A program made the position numbers and the translations under genes. Shown here piece by piece: positions 1-11,003 of a stretch of 62,128 nt of DNA. The stretch is from NCBI GenBank assembly GCA_002803225.1, contig NXFV01001260.1:1-62128 (forward strand). The letters run 5' to 3'. A model generated the notes under the pieces. It did not search any database, had not been told where the DNA came from, and worked only from the letters and a program-made list of their open reading frames with translations. This DNA is from Gamarada debralockiae (lineage: Eukaryota > Ascomycota > Leotiomycetes > Helotiales > Hyphodiscaceae). Within the stretch, counting starts at the first letter, position 1. Each line of letters opens with the position of its first letter.

Positions 1-705
1 CTGTGAACCATGATGAAGTTTCCTCTTTCTCGAAAGAAGACTCGTATTTATGAAATGGCCAATCATTTTGCAGAAGGACAATGCACAGATGACCCTGATC
101 TCACGAGATGCATCAAAGTCTCACAAAATTGGGACCATCAAAATGAGTAACTCGAGACCAGTGGTCTCACAATGCAATTGTATTTGGGTGCTAGATACAT
201 GGTCTTGTAAGCCATCTAAAGCACTCATGCGCCAATCCACATTGTTCCTCCTTTATGGCCATTCCAGGCTCTCTAAGAACGCCAACGCTAGGATGCATCA
301 TCAAAGAGTAAAAAGTTTCTGAAGGGTTCAGAATAGAGTCCCCGGCTGCTTATCAGATCTTTCTGTCACCCATGTGTGAATGGAAGGGTGTGGACAGTGC
401 TGAGAGATTACTTAGCCAATTTTGGGTCTCTTAAGGCGAGTGGATAGCTGCTTATTTTAGTATGGTTGTATTGGCTTCGATTTGGTGGGTTTTGGTGCTG
501 ACCCAGGAGACGACCGAGATTGGGATGCCAGTTTCGAAGGGAAAGGCTGAGAGTGCCTGTCGTTAGATGCGGTCAATGGGAGGGCAGGGAGAGGAGGGAG
601 GAGCAGTTTCGCACAGAAGTTATCCGGCAGCTGCCACGGACGTCTGCTGTCTCTTGGCGGGCGCTGCTGACGAATCCGACGAAGTCTACACGAGAGTCAG
701 TGCTG
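1..705. other. Region without a supportable gene
   Basis: No reading frame here has recognisable protein content, and the short frames present look random. The stretch lies downstream of the poly(A) polymerase stop codon, so its right part probably holds that gene's 3' UTR and terminator. A neighbouring gene may lie beyond the left edge. Confidence 0.5.
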
Positions 706-2771
706 TTATAGATAGGTGAGCAGAGAGATCCAGCCCAAGACTTGGCCTCCTATTCCGAATGTTAGAGGATGGCATACTTCAGCTGCACTACGCTTCTTTG
801 ACTTCTTTACTGGGCGAGTAGGTTTCACTTCTCCTTCACTGAACACGTCGTCTGGCAGATCGTAGCTAGTCGAAAGTTGATTAGATGTCTCTGTAATGTG
901 ATTGCAAGAATGTGTGCAGACTTACTTTCTAGTATGAATGACATTCAGCGCATTGAGCTCGGCGTCATATGATTCCCAGTCGGTAGTATGGTTCCTGAAG
1001 TCGGTTACCTGCCAAGCAAGGTCAAGCGATTTGGCACCTAGTTGAATTAGCAGATGGGCTGTAGAATAGTATCAACAAAGTCAGGGTTGCCTATCACCAC
1101 GAGAAATTCCATGTATCGGCCGGATTCAAAGGTCACTTACCTTCGTACAGCTCAAGGCCAATGTAACTGGTTGTAGTGTAAACGAACGTGAAGTTCTCGT
1201 CGCCATTAGACTTCCTGTCTCCATTAATGTCCTCTTCCTTGACGATAGCTATTCCGCCCTCGGGCTCGTCTTTAAGCTCAGTGGTTTCCGTTGGGATATC
1301 CTTGAACAGGTACTCAAGGCTGCCACCCTTTGCCTTTTCGATCTCTTCGTCTGTGCGGCATCTATGAACCCGTTCGAAAGTTTTGTTGAAAGGATGAGCC
1401 AGGGAAATAGATTCATTACTCTCAAGCTTTCCGACCAGATGACGTACTTTAGACTCCACCCTCCCAGACCAGATCTTTTGTGCTTCTTTCGTGGTACTTG
1501 CTGATATGATCGACAGGTAGTATTTGTAATCCTTAGTGAAAAAGGTGTGCTTGGCGAAGAGGTCCTTCCATGGAGCTTTGCCCGTCACTATCTTTTCGGC
1601 GATAATCGCACCGCGTTTGAGTTCTCTATGCATAACCTCTAACGTGGAGTGGGTGACATTATGGGTGGCGCACATTGACGGATACGCTGGTGTGATAATC
1701 GGCATCAAATGGAAGGAGTCACCTTTGTAGATCTGAAAGAAATTAACAAAAGAATTATAGCGCGGTAGTAGGCACTTACTTTGGGATTCCAGACTCGTTT
1801 CCCGAGGTCAACTTTATCAAAGTGTTTGAGTTGTACTGGCGTTGGCCAATTCCACTTTTCCATGACTCGAAAGAACTTCAGAACCATCGTTGAGCTTGTC
1901 GCTTTTGGATAGAGTTGGCAGACTCGTGCAAGAAGCATCGCCCATGCAACACCACCAAGGAAGCCCACGATGTTGGCATAAATGGCACGTCGTTGGGCCC
2001 AGAGTTTGATGGCACGAAGAGCAGTCTTGAAGATAGCCGGTTGGGGGACAAGTTCTAAAATCTCATCTGTGACCCGATTCCCATTCAAAACACGTATATC
2101 TTCGTCATCCAGTCCCCGCAAAAGATTGTTGTCCAGAAGGGTAAGATTGTCTGGGATGGTGCTGAGACTAGCGATTCGAGAGTATAGTAGATCGATGCTG
2201 ATACCAGAGTATTCGAATTTGATGACAGGCACATACGCATCAGGAACGGATGTGAGACCGGTAATAGCGCCTTTGGGGGCCCGTTTAACGAGCAGGTCGG
2301 GGAAATGTTTGAAGAAGTCTTGTCGTGAGACGTTCTTTGGACCAACAACGAGTGTGTCGATATCTGAGCCAGGGCCATAGACACCCAGTCTGAAGCTTCC
2401 AAAGGTGAGGATCGTGGCACCGGCGGAATTCACAATATGCTCATCCTTTCCCTGTGCTCTGCAGACTTGTTTCACGAATTCTTGGGCTATTGACTTCAAA
2501 GAATCTAGGACGACATGTCTGAAAGCAAAGAAATGTCAGTGAAATGAAATTGACAGAGCAAATCTGAGGTTGAAAGGGAAAGGAGTTTCGCGCAGAAGTA
2601 TCGACGGTGGCATTGTGCGTACCTCTTCCTGGTATCTGCTGCGCTCTCGTAGTTGTTTTGTCTCTTTAACTCTTCGATAAGCGCATCGCTCATCTGATTT
2701 TCCTCTGCTGTTGGAATGGCTTCCGAGAGTGCGCCCGTCATCCCGAAGCGTTTGTCACCAGGAGACGCCAT
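706..2771 (-). CDS. PAP1: Poly(A) polymerase
   Basis: Nuclear poly(A) polymerase, which adds the poly(A) tail to mRNA 3' ends within the cleavage and polyadenylation factor. Five exons are inferred: 2771-2623, 2518-1780, 1732-1141, 1058-926 and 865-706. They join in frame to about 590 aa, the usual fungal length. The nucleotidyltransferase signature GSFRLGVYGPGSDIDTL lies near residues 90-106 with metal-binding Asp102 and Asp104, and a third Asp follows near residue 159 (GISIDLLYS). The central domain contains WAQRRAIYANIVGFLGG, and the RNA-binding domain follows WNPK. The last intron (925-866) was placed so that the conserved YDLPDDVF stretch stays in frame. The C-terminal tail is Lys-rich and its exact end is uncertain. 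It is divergent from the methyltransferase gene, with about 220 bp between the two start codons. Confidence 0.95.
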
Positions 2772-2993
2772 GATGCGATGAGTCCGGGGGGTAATGGTAC
2801 TTGTCTGTGATGAAGATGGAGGGAAGCAGAAGTAAACGTTTGCGATTGCTAGAAGTCATTTGTCTTTGGGAACTTTTGGCGCTAGTAGCTTTTAAGGTTT
2901 AGCGCCGATTCGCAGAGGCAAGGCTCGACTGTCAGCCTTCCCGAGGTGTTGATCGCCAAAGTGAGTCCAGACTTGATTTTGTTTGAAATCACG
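2772..2993. promoter_or_regulatory. Bidirectional promoter of poly(A) polymerase and methyltransferase genes
   Basis: A 222-bp gap separates the two divergent start codons, so both promoters and both 5' UTRs must fit here. No TATA box is obvious. The element GGCGCTAG at about 2878 and a related AGCGCCGA at about 2902 form an imperfect inverted pair. Its role is unknown. Confidence 0.5.
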
Positions 2994-4450
2994 ATGTCTC
3001 AAATGGAGGTAGAATGGGAAGGGAATGAGGAGACTTATGGTGATCCAGAGGAACAAAGAGTACTTTTTGCTGCATTAGACTCCTTCTAGTAAGTTGTTAC
3101 TCTCAAATTTCAAGGGGCGTTTGCACACCAGCCCCGTTTTGTGTTTGAGAACATTTCATATGGTTGGATGTGGCCCTTAAGAGACACTTCCAAGACGTTT
3201 TTTTGTATTTTCTGCTTAGAAGTCTTCTTTCACAAGTCATGGAACTCGCGGTTCGGTGCTGATTGCTGAAATTTCATCAGCCAATATGCGAAAGTCGCAC
3301 ACTTCAACACCACCCATCTCAGAAGACAGTCGTTCTATGCCCTCCCAAGAGCCCATTGGGAACTTCTAGCTGCACCACCGTTCTCCTACCTCGATGCCCT
3401 CAACGCAGTTGATGATGGGATTGACAAGAATGCAGAATTAGCATCAGCAATCTTGTATTCAGGGCTTCAGTCTTTCGGAATTCCGCCCCCACAGCCTCCG
3501 AAGTCCAAGGATGACAAAACCCCCAATAACTGGCGTGGTTTTGCAACTTCAAACGATCTCGAGAAAGCAAGAAGTACTCTTCGGCAATTCTATCGTGATT
3601 GGTCGGCAGAAGGCGCTGCCGAGAGAGATGCATGTTACGGCCCGGTGACTCGAGTGCTGCGAAAGGAACGTCAGGCTCGGTTGGGATCCAAGATGAGTGT
3701 TCTGGTTCCGGGAGCTGGACTTGGTCGACTTGTCTTCGAGCTCTGTTGCGAAGGCTTCGATACTGAAGGCAACGAAATAAGCTTCCACCAACTCCTCGCC
3801 AGCTCCTATATCCTCAATCACTGTTCAGCGGAGAAAGAACACACTCTGTTTCCTTGGGTGCATTCCTTCTCAAACCACCAAAGCCGCTCAAACCATCTGA
3901 AGTCAGTGCAGATACCAGATGTACATCCTGGAACGACATTAGGTGGCATCGAAACGGCCGGAGAGATGAGCATGAGTGCATCCGACTTCTTGTTACTGTA
4001 TGGCAATGAAGAACATCGAGATAGGTTCGACGCAGTCGCTACAGTCTTCTTCCTAGACACTGCTCCAAATATCATACGTTACATTGAAGTCATTCGGAGT
4101 TGTTTACGAACAGGTGGATTGTTGATCAATGTTGGACCGTTACTATGGCATTTCGAAAACAATGCTCCTGGTACACATGGCCATGAAGGAGATTCTGCTT
4201 CTGAGAAGGAAGCCATGGGTAAATTTTGGCTATGAACAATGTGATACCGTCGCTGACAAGATTCATTCTAGGTATTGCTGATCCGGGTAGCGTGGAGCTG
4301 ACAGACGATGAAGTGGTGGCACTGATAGAAAAGCTGGGATTTGACATTGAGCATAGGGAATCGGGAATCACAGCACCATACATCCAGGACCCTTCAAGCA
4401 TGCTCCAAAACACGTACAAAGCGAGTCACTGGGTAGCCAGAAAACGATAA
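2994..4450 (+). CDS. Carnosine N-methyltransferase-like protein (N2227 family)
   Basis: SAM-dependent methyltransferase of the N2227/CARNMT1 family. The animal members convert carnosine to anserine; the fungal substrate is not established here. Exons 2994-3088, 3281-4218 and 4272-4450 join to 403 aa. The SAM-binding glycine motif VLVPGAGLGRL is near residues 173-183, followed by the family stretch EGNEISFHQLLASSYILN. Further on, FDAVATVFFLDTAPNI and GGLLINVGPLLWHF are typical of the fold. The C-terminus YKASHWVARKR matches the usual family ending. The first intron is long for this window (192 bp). The gene ends only 60 bp from the convergent SDR gene. Confidence 0.9.
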
Positions 4451-4509
4451 TACAAGCTCAAAGACCCATCACTGTATTCTATGTGCTAAAATACCCTATA
4501 AATCCGCAA

Positions 4510-5495
4510 TCATAGCTTGGCTTTGGCATCATCCTCCTTTATCGCATCAACCATCCCCCCACGTGCCAACACCTCACCCCCGTCAACTGTCACTGTCGCT
4601 CCATTAATATGTGAACTGGCCCTGCTGCTCAAGAACACCACCAAGCCCGCAATATCCTCTGGTTTACCCAGTCTCTTAGAAGGGTTCTTGTCCCCCATTG
4701 CCTTCACACCACCACTCAAATTGATAAGTTCGCTAGCCATCTTCGACGGGAAGAAGCCCGGTGCAATAGCGTTGACGAGGATATGTCTTGGTCCGAGTTC
4801 CACGGCCAAATTCTTGGTAAGATGGATAACCGCAGCTTTGGATGCCGAGTATCCAAATGTTGCGTTCTTTCCCAAAGTGCCGACCCCAATGCCTGCCACT
4901 GACGCCGTAATAATCACTCTGCTTGGGTCCTCGACAGTTCCCTTCTTCTGGAGTAATGGTGCAAACCTATTCCTCAATCAGCACCCAATTCCCCATCTCT
5001 CTCCTTTCGAACTTACAGTCTAATAGTATTAAAAACACTCTTAACATTCAAATCCATAACCTTCGCAAAAGCCGAATCCGGATGTGTATCAAACGCCTCA
5101 CCCCACGTAGCCCCCGCGTTTGCAAACAAGATATCTATATGATCTGTCGTCTTCATGACTTCCTTAACCAAATGCTCTACGCCTTCGATTTTGGCGCTGT
5201 CGGCGGGGACGGAGATAGCTTTTGCGCCGGGAGCGAGGTTGGGGAGTGCATTGAGGGCTTTCACTGCGGATTCGCAGGCGGCGGCTTTGCGGGAGGTGAT
5301 ATACACTTTTGAAGCGCCTGCTTGGAGGAATCTGAGGTAGATTAGCGAGTGTTTGAGAGGGTTGAGTTAGATGGGGTAATACCCGGATGCTGCGTGCAGA
5401 CCTAGTCCTCGAGAGCCTCCGGTTACGACGACGACCTTTCCTTTGAGGGAGAAGATGTTAGGGAAATCGTGGAGTTCGGTTTCGTATTTGGACAT
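4510..5495 (-). CDS. Short-chain dehydrogenase/reductase (3-oxoacyl-ACP reductase-like)
   Basis: NAD(P)-dependent classical SDR, most like the RhlG-type 3-oxoacyl-[ACP] reductases; the true substrate is unknown. Exons 5495-5383, 5331-5017 and 4966-4510 join to 294 aa, a normal SDR length. The cofactor motif TGGSRGLG is at residues 25-32 and NAG at about 109-111. The catalytic residues are Ser at about 165 (TASVAG), Tyr182 and Lys186 (YSASK). PG after the active site and a C-terminal GATVTVDGG complete the family pattern. No targeting signal is visible, so it is probably cytosolic. All three exons were joined by GT-AG boundaries that keep the frame. Confidence 0.9.
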
Positions 5496-5870
5496 TTTGG
5501 GCGGAATTGAAGCTGTAACAGGTATAAACGGATCGAGATTTTACCAAAGCATTGAAAGAAAGTGAAGGAAGAAGCTCATGGGGAGCTGGATCTGGGGTGG
5601 ATTTTGTGGGGTAAGGTAAGCAACATCGGCCGCAAGCTTCGAGTGCCGAGGCAGCGGGGTTCATTGTCAGTCAAGATTAGTAACCTTAAGAGAAACGTTG
5701 ATTGAGTGAGCCTATTTTTAAGATGCATAATCACCTAAAATTCTGTTGATTCAGGGCATAAGAATTGCTTCAATTTGCAAAAGGACCTCAAGTTCATGGC
5801 ATTACGCCGCGTGTGCAATTTTATCAATTATGTCAGAGCTCCAAGGAGATTTAGAGACCCACGTCCTATC

Positions 5871-8167
5871 TCAATCAAACAAGCTCACGAATCCCTTCAA
5901 AGTTGAACTTCCACCTTCAGTCTTCAAAGTTACATTTTGCTCTCCATTCTTCCCATACACAATAATCGTTCCCGGAAGTCCCAGATCTCCATATTCCACT
6001 GTCACGCTCTGGTCCTTCTTATTCGACGTCGCAGTGATCATCACCGACTCATTCTTCGCCGCATTGTAATAGCTGAACTCAGATTTTGAGCAGCCATAGC
6101 TGGGGAATACCTGAATTTCAAGATACGGCTCCCATTTCGTCCACTTCTGATTGCCTTGGTATATGTCTCCAGTGGGAATGATGGCTCCCTCGCGGACGTA
6201 AACAGGGACGTACTCCCATTCGAGCGAAACCGAGTGTGTAGTCCCACCTTCATAGACAGCGGTCTTGTTGAAATATTCCAAGTATGAAGTTCCACTGGGA
6301 AAGCATACGCTTCGTGTACCACCAGCGTTCACTATAGGAGCAACCAGGAATTCTCCGCCGAAGGCATATGTGTCCGTCGTGGTGTACACCTTTGGATCCT
6401 GTGGGTATTCCAAGAGTAGTGCTCGAATAACGGGCACTCCGGTTTGGGTAGCTTGGTAAGTGTACGATTTGATGTACGGCATGAGCGAATTATGTAGATT
6501 CGCTGTATCCTTGAGGATCGATGCCAAACGACTAGTGTACGGTGGATACCAAGGCGTATGCTTTGTCCCAATCATGATCTCATAGGCCGGCGAGAAAGTA
6601 CTAAAATGCATCCATCTTGCCCAAAGCTCCTCAGTAGGATCGTTCGTCCCTCGGATATAGCCTCCGCAATCGACTCCCCATTGCGAGAATCCGATTAGGC
6701 CAGCGCGGATCCCGGAAGCTACAGAGTAGGATAGGCCGCTGAAGTTGGAATGCGAGTCGCCGTTCCAGACTGCTGTGCGGGAGCGGGATCGATCTACAGC
6801 TGAACGGGCAAAGGTGTAGAAATTGGATACGCCCCATTTGGACACCATGTTTTCCCAGCACAATTGCTCGAAGAGGGTCTGTTGAATGTTTTGTTCATAA
6901 ACTGCGAGATTTTAGCAGATTCCCTTCGGATTGCGAGGTTGACCTACCTGGCATTTCCCCTTCCTCGCCACGATCAATCTTATATCCCTTCACACCAATA
7001 TTGGTGAAGTAAGAGAGACGTTCTTTGAAATAGTTATACGCTGCTGGAATTGAAAGGTTGAGGGCAGGTCCGGGAAAAGTGACATCGGAATACCCTGGGA
7101 ACAGCCAGTTCTCCTCGATGGATTTGTTGTATAGCTGGGTATCTGCAAATGCTCGATTGGCAACCCATACCTTGAGGACTATCAGTCATTGTCCAAGAGG
7201 GTTTGGAATTAGGAGATTGGGTACCTGGAGGTCAAATCCGTAGTCTGAGAGGTTGGCAATGAATTGCTCAGGGCTCGGGTAGTATGCTGGGTCGAAATCG
7301 AAGTTCCCAAATGACATATTGCCAGTGCCGTATGGTCCTGAGTTCGTGAGTAAGTATATCTGAGAAGTAAGGATTGGGAAGCTCACTGTCGGCGAACATT
7401 GATGTAGCACGAATTTCATTATAGTAAAGATGATTGACAACATCATAGTAATTCTCTTGGGCATTGCTCACGCTCCCATGAAAATCCTCCTCAAAGTCAT
7501 CAGACCAAAAAGTCGGTCCATATCCCGAATCTGGAGGCATCTCAATTCTTGACGATATCGCTGTATATTCCTCAATTATCGATTTATAATTGCCCGGTGA
7601 TGCTGGCAGGATGATGTAGTACACCAAACTACTACTATTGAAGATGAACTGGGCTTGGCCTGGCGTTTTAAAGTCAAACGATCCCATATCCAGTGTGTCG
7701 GCATAGACTCCATACCCCGCATTGGTGATGAAGAACGGAGCTCGAGCATTCGACCAGTTCACGCCGTCGGAGTCCCCAGTTCCTTTGAGGTCGAATTCGA
7801 CATTGGTGTTGGTGATCTGATCAAACCAAGGATACTCCCAAACACCGTAGAACAGGTCATCATCGGCAACATTGAATCGGGCACCGACGAAGTTGGTGTT
7901 GGTGTTAACTTGGACTTTGACCACGTTTGGATTCAACTTCGAGTATGTGATTTTACCCCCATTGTTTGAGATAGCTCCTGATGAAGATGCCGTGACTGGG
8001 CTTGCTGTTGAATTCGTGAATCCTGCTAAGATGGCACTGTTATTGACCACCAAATTATGACCATTTTCGAGAACAATTGAGTATGGTGCTGGAGAAGGAG
8101 TAGAGTTGGCAAAGCTCAAAGAAACAAGACTGAGAGCAAGCGGTAGTAACCTTAAAAAGTAGCTCAT
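5871..8167 (-). CDS. Secreted glycoside hydrolase family 31 protein
   Basis: GH31 glycosidase (alpha-glucosidase/alpha-xylosidase superfamily) with an N-terminal signal peptide (hydrophobic LLPLALSLVSLSFA after the start), so it is predicted to be secreted. Exons 8167-7387, 7337-7225, 7170-6948 and 6901-5871 join to 715 aa. The predicted nucleophile is Asp364 in GYKIDRGEEGE, equivalent to the KTDFGE motif of characterised GH31 enzymes. The acid/base is Asp421 in AVWNGDSHSNF. WARWMHFSTFSPAYEIM and the PVYVREGAIIP stretch of the C-terminal beta-domain also fit. The KIDRGEE variant points to a subgroup distinct from classical maltases; specificity cannot be read from sequence. The upstream region has CreA-like sites. 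Confidence 0.92.
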
Positions 8168-8271
8168 ATTTCCTGAATTAATTCATCGATTAGGTTAATC
8201 TTTCAGACACTGGCCCGCAACCGTACTATTATATGTGCTCTGAAGTTGTGATGACATTACTTTGCATATCT

Positions 8272-8559
8272 CCCCGCCATAGCTCAACAATTAAGAGTTC
8301 CTTAACCCACTTTTGACAGTTGGGATAGCCTCAGCAATATGTGATTGATAGTCGTCTAATAGCTTAACGGCCACCTTAACACCAAAAAATATGCAGATCG
8401 CACCAAAGAAAATTTTCCTCCAATGGTTCCAATTTTCATCATCATCTTTGATGAATTTATCCGGCAGAAGTCAGAGTAAACTGTGATGATCGACGTCCCC
8501 CTTCAGGAAAGTGGTTAAGCGACAAGCTTTGAGGAGTCTTGGCGGAGGGGTATGCGGGG
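8272..8559. promoter_or_regulatory. CreA-like carbon-repression sites upstream of GH31 gene
   Basis: Three matches to the fungal CreA consensus SYGGRG lie 105-390 bp upstream of the GH31 start codon: GCGGAG at 8542-8547, GCGGGG at 8554-8559, and the complement CCCCGC at 8272-8277. Two of them are only 6 bp apart, as in functional CreA double sites. The motif is short and degenerate, so this is suggestive only. Glucose repression would make sense for a secreted glycosidase. Confidence 0.4.
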
Positions 8560-8857
8560 TATTTTTATGTCATCAGCCTTGCAGACTCCAATAAAAACGG
8601 GAATAAAGTCTCAATAGAATCGTTATTTCATAAAGAGACGAAGTTCACTTGCTGACGTTTCTTTAACCGGAGTCTATTTTCCCGAAGCCGGTCGGAGAGG
8701 AGGCTTGTTGAGAAGATTCTCTATCCCAATTGGGATCAATTCTAGCATAGCATGGCGTGGCAGGCTGAGTGGGAATCTAGATGTATTGTCCTCTAAAATT
8801 CAGGCTTGTAGAGCGTCTATGATATCGTCTAAAGGATCTATAGCCTGTCTCTGGCTC

Positions 8858-9814
8858 TTACTGTCCGTCTGCCTTTGGCTTGATAAACTTCTTTTCTTCA
8901 TTCTTCACAACAGTCTCGTCATAATAAGGTCTAGGAATTTCCATGCCCTCAGTCAATCGCCCATATGTGATCCCTCCAAGTCTGCTCATGGGTCTCAAGA
9001 TCTAGGGACGAGTTAGTAGTATTCTGTATTTGTAGGCTGGTAAACCTACAGCAGGGTCGATGAGATTCTTGTCCTCGTTGATAGCATCTTCTCTAACCCA
9101 GAACGTCGTCCCTTCAACGATAGCAAGAACACCACTCTTCTTACCAGGTGTAGCCTTACTTTCGAATTCTCTCATACTCTCTAATTTGCACTCAACGGAG
9201 AAGACCGCCTCTTTGACTCTGCTGGCCTTAACCGTCGTGCAAGGCGCAGGAGTCAGTCCACTTAATCTCCACTCACTTTCCCCATAGGGCGCATTGATCG
9301 AAGTCGAATTTGCAGCTTCAATAAAGTGCTCCGAAATAATGTTGATGACGCACTCCCCACTCTCACTCAGATTCTTCAGCGAATCCTTCGCATTGTCAAA
9401 TCCTCCCGTATGCCCAACAATAAACAACGGTGGATCGTGGTTGATCATCTGGAAGTAACTGAAAGGTGCTAGGTTCATACTCGATCCGTCTTTCGACCTT
9501 GTGGAAACAAATCCAACTGGCCGAGGAATGATACCACTGATCAACAATTTGTAGTTGTAGGTTGCAGGTCGTCCTTCTTCATATGGATCGATTTCGACGT
9601 GGTTCTTTTTGAGAGATGCTCCGCCGTCGTTGCCACCTTCTCCGTATTTCCAGTCTGGCTTCACCGTTTGCTTGATGTTCCATGCTAGCGATTTGTCCCA
9701 GGGTTCTCGACTGCTTTCTACTTTCTTGAAATCAGGATGAGGGCTGCGCTTGATGTTTTTCTCGGCGTCCATTCGAGATTGGACTGTTGAGGAGGTGATT
9801 TTTTGAGCAGACAT
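8858..9814 (-). CDS. Flavin reductase-like (FMN-binding split-barrel) protein
   Basis: Protein of the DIM6/NTAB flavin reductase-like family, which bind FMN and reduce flavins or act with oxygenases. Two exons, 9814-9050 and 9001-8858, join to 302 aa. The intron (9049-9002) carries a perfect TACTAAC branch point. The FMN-binding domain runs from about residue 85 to 250 and contains the typical start SGIIPRPVGFVSTRS, then NLAPFSYFQMINHDPPLF and GECVINIISE. The C-terminal exon contributes GGITYGRL. About 80 polar residues precede the domain. No partner oxygenase is adjacent, so the physiological reaction is unknown. Confidence 0.88.
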
Positions 9815-10009
9815 TGTGCAAATGGCTTGGAAGTCGCAGAAAGAATGAGGTTTTCTGCCAAAAGTTAGCCTTTATGGCACGGTTGCAGAGTGCACCACTT
9901 GTACCTGAGAGATCTGAAAGTATTTCTAGCTGTCAATGGCATCTATCTGCGGCGTTGTATCTTTTTGAGCTGCAGTGACTACTTTTTATGAATCAAGAGC
10001 AGAAATTGT

Positions 10010-10450
10010 TTCGTCATCCTCCCAGTAGAGGTCTGATATTATATATAATCTGGACCTGATTATGAATAATTGTATAATCCGGCTCCGGCGGCATTATATA
10101 ATATAAAGGACGCTAGCCCAATATAGAAGTCATTATCTATAGACATAAAGTTATGGATACTGATACTTAATCTTATACTTGAATTTTTCTTTCGCAGCGT
10201 ACTATCTATGCATAATTACAGTGTATAATGCGTATAACTTCATGCAATTATATAACGACAGCCAAGGTTTTTCCCTAGTGTAAACTAGTTTTCCTTAGCA
10301 TTAGACTTAAAGACTTATAGGCTTCCCCCATGGCTTAGCCGAAATGGGGTAAGAATATAATAATAATAATAATATAACGACGACCCTATTATAAAACAAT
10401 CATAAATCTAACATTATAATATAATTATATAATCATAACTTGCCGAGCCC
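10010..10450. repeat. AT-rich island, probable RIP-degraded repeat
   Basis: About 440 bp that are strongly AT-rich compared with the flanking genes, full of TATAAT/ATTATA strings and with no open frame. Such islands in ascomycetes usually are transposon remnants altered by repeat-induced point mutation. No terminal repeats or target duplications could be recognised, so the parent element is unknown. It contains a (TAA)n microsatellite. Confidence 0.5.
10357..10375. repeat. (TAA)n microsatellite
   Basis: A run of TAA/ATA triplets of about six units lies inside the AT-rich island. It is a simple-sequence repeat and is likely length-polymorphic. Confidence 0.8.
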
Positions 10451-10659
10451 TACTTCCCAGCCCCTCATTTGGCAATGGCGACCCCCACAATTAGCGATAA
10501 GAGATAAGGGGAGTCTGGAATCGTAAATGGGGTAACGGAAGTTGCTGTTGATGAGCAGGTCAAATTGGGTGATTCGGAATCCCTCAATTCACCTCAGTGT
10601 TTCTAACTCGTCCAAGAGTCCTAATAAATCAAAGCAGTTCTCAGAACAAGAGGGTATTC

Positions 10660-10968
10660 TTGAAAGTCTTGGTCCAAAGCTTACAAAAAACGTCGACCCC
10701 ACTCCTGTTTGTCAGTCGATTCCATTGATACATATTGGCATACTGCATTTGTAAGAATTAACCCCCTTTAAGTGAGAAAGCTCATATGAGGATAGGATCA
10801 TACTTGGCTTGTGAAGAAAAATATCTTTAAAGTCTGGTTCTGAACTTTACGCAGAAGTTGAACGCACTCCTATTTGTCAGTTAGTTTCATTGGCACATAG
10901 TGTAACACTGCATCTGTAAGAAATCACCTGCAATTTTGCCTCAGAAGCTCATATAAGATCAGAGTCTG
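10660..10968. repeat. Diverged tandem duplication (two copies of about 140 bp)
   Basis: Copy 1 (about 10660-10800) and copy 2 (about 10828-10968) align along their length. Shared blocks in order include AAAGTCT, CACTCCTRTTTGTCAGT, TTCATTGGCACAT-like, CTGCATYTGTAAGAA and AAGCTCATATRAG. The period is about 168 bp. Copy 2 ends only 35 bp before the hydrolase start codon, so the duplication sits in that gene's promoter/5' UTR. Confidence 0.75.
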
Positions 10969-11003
10969 GCCCGTTCTTCCATTACTCAAATAGCAGAGAA
11001 ACA

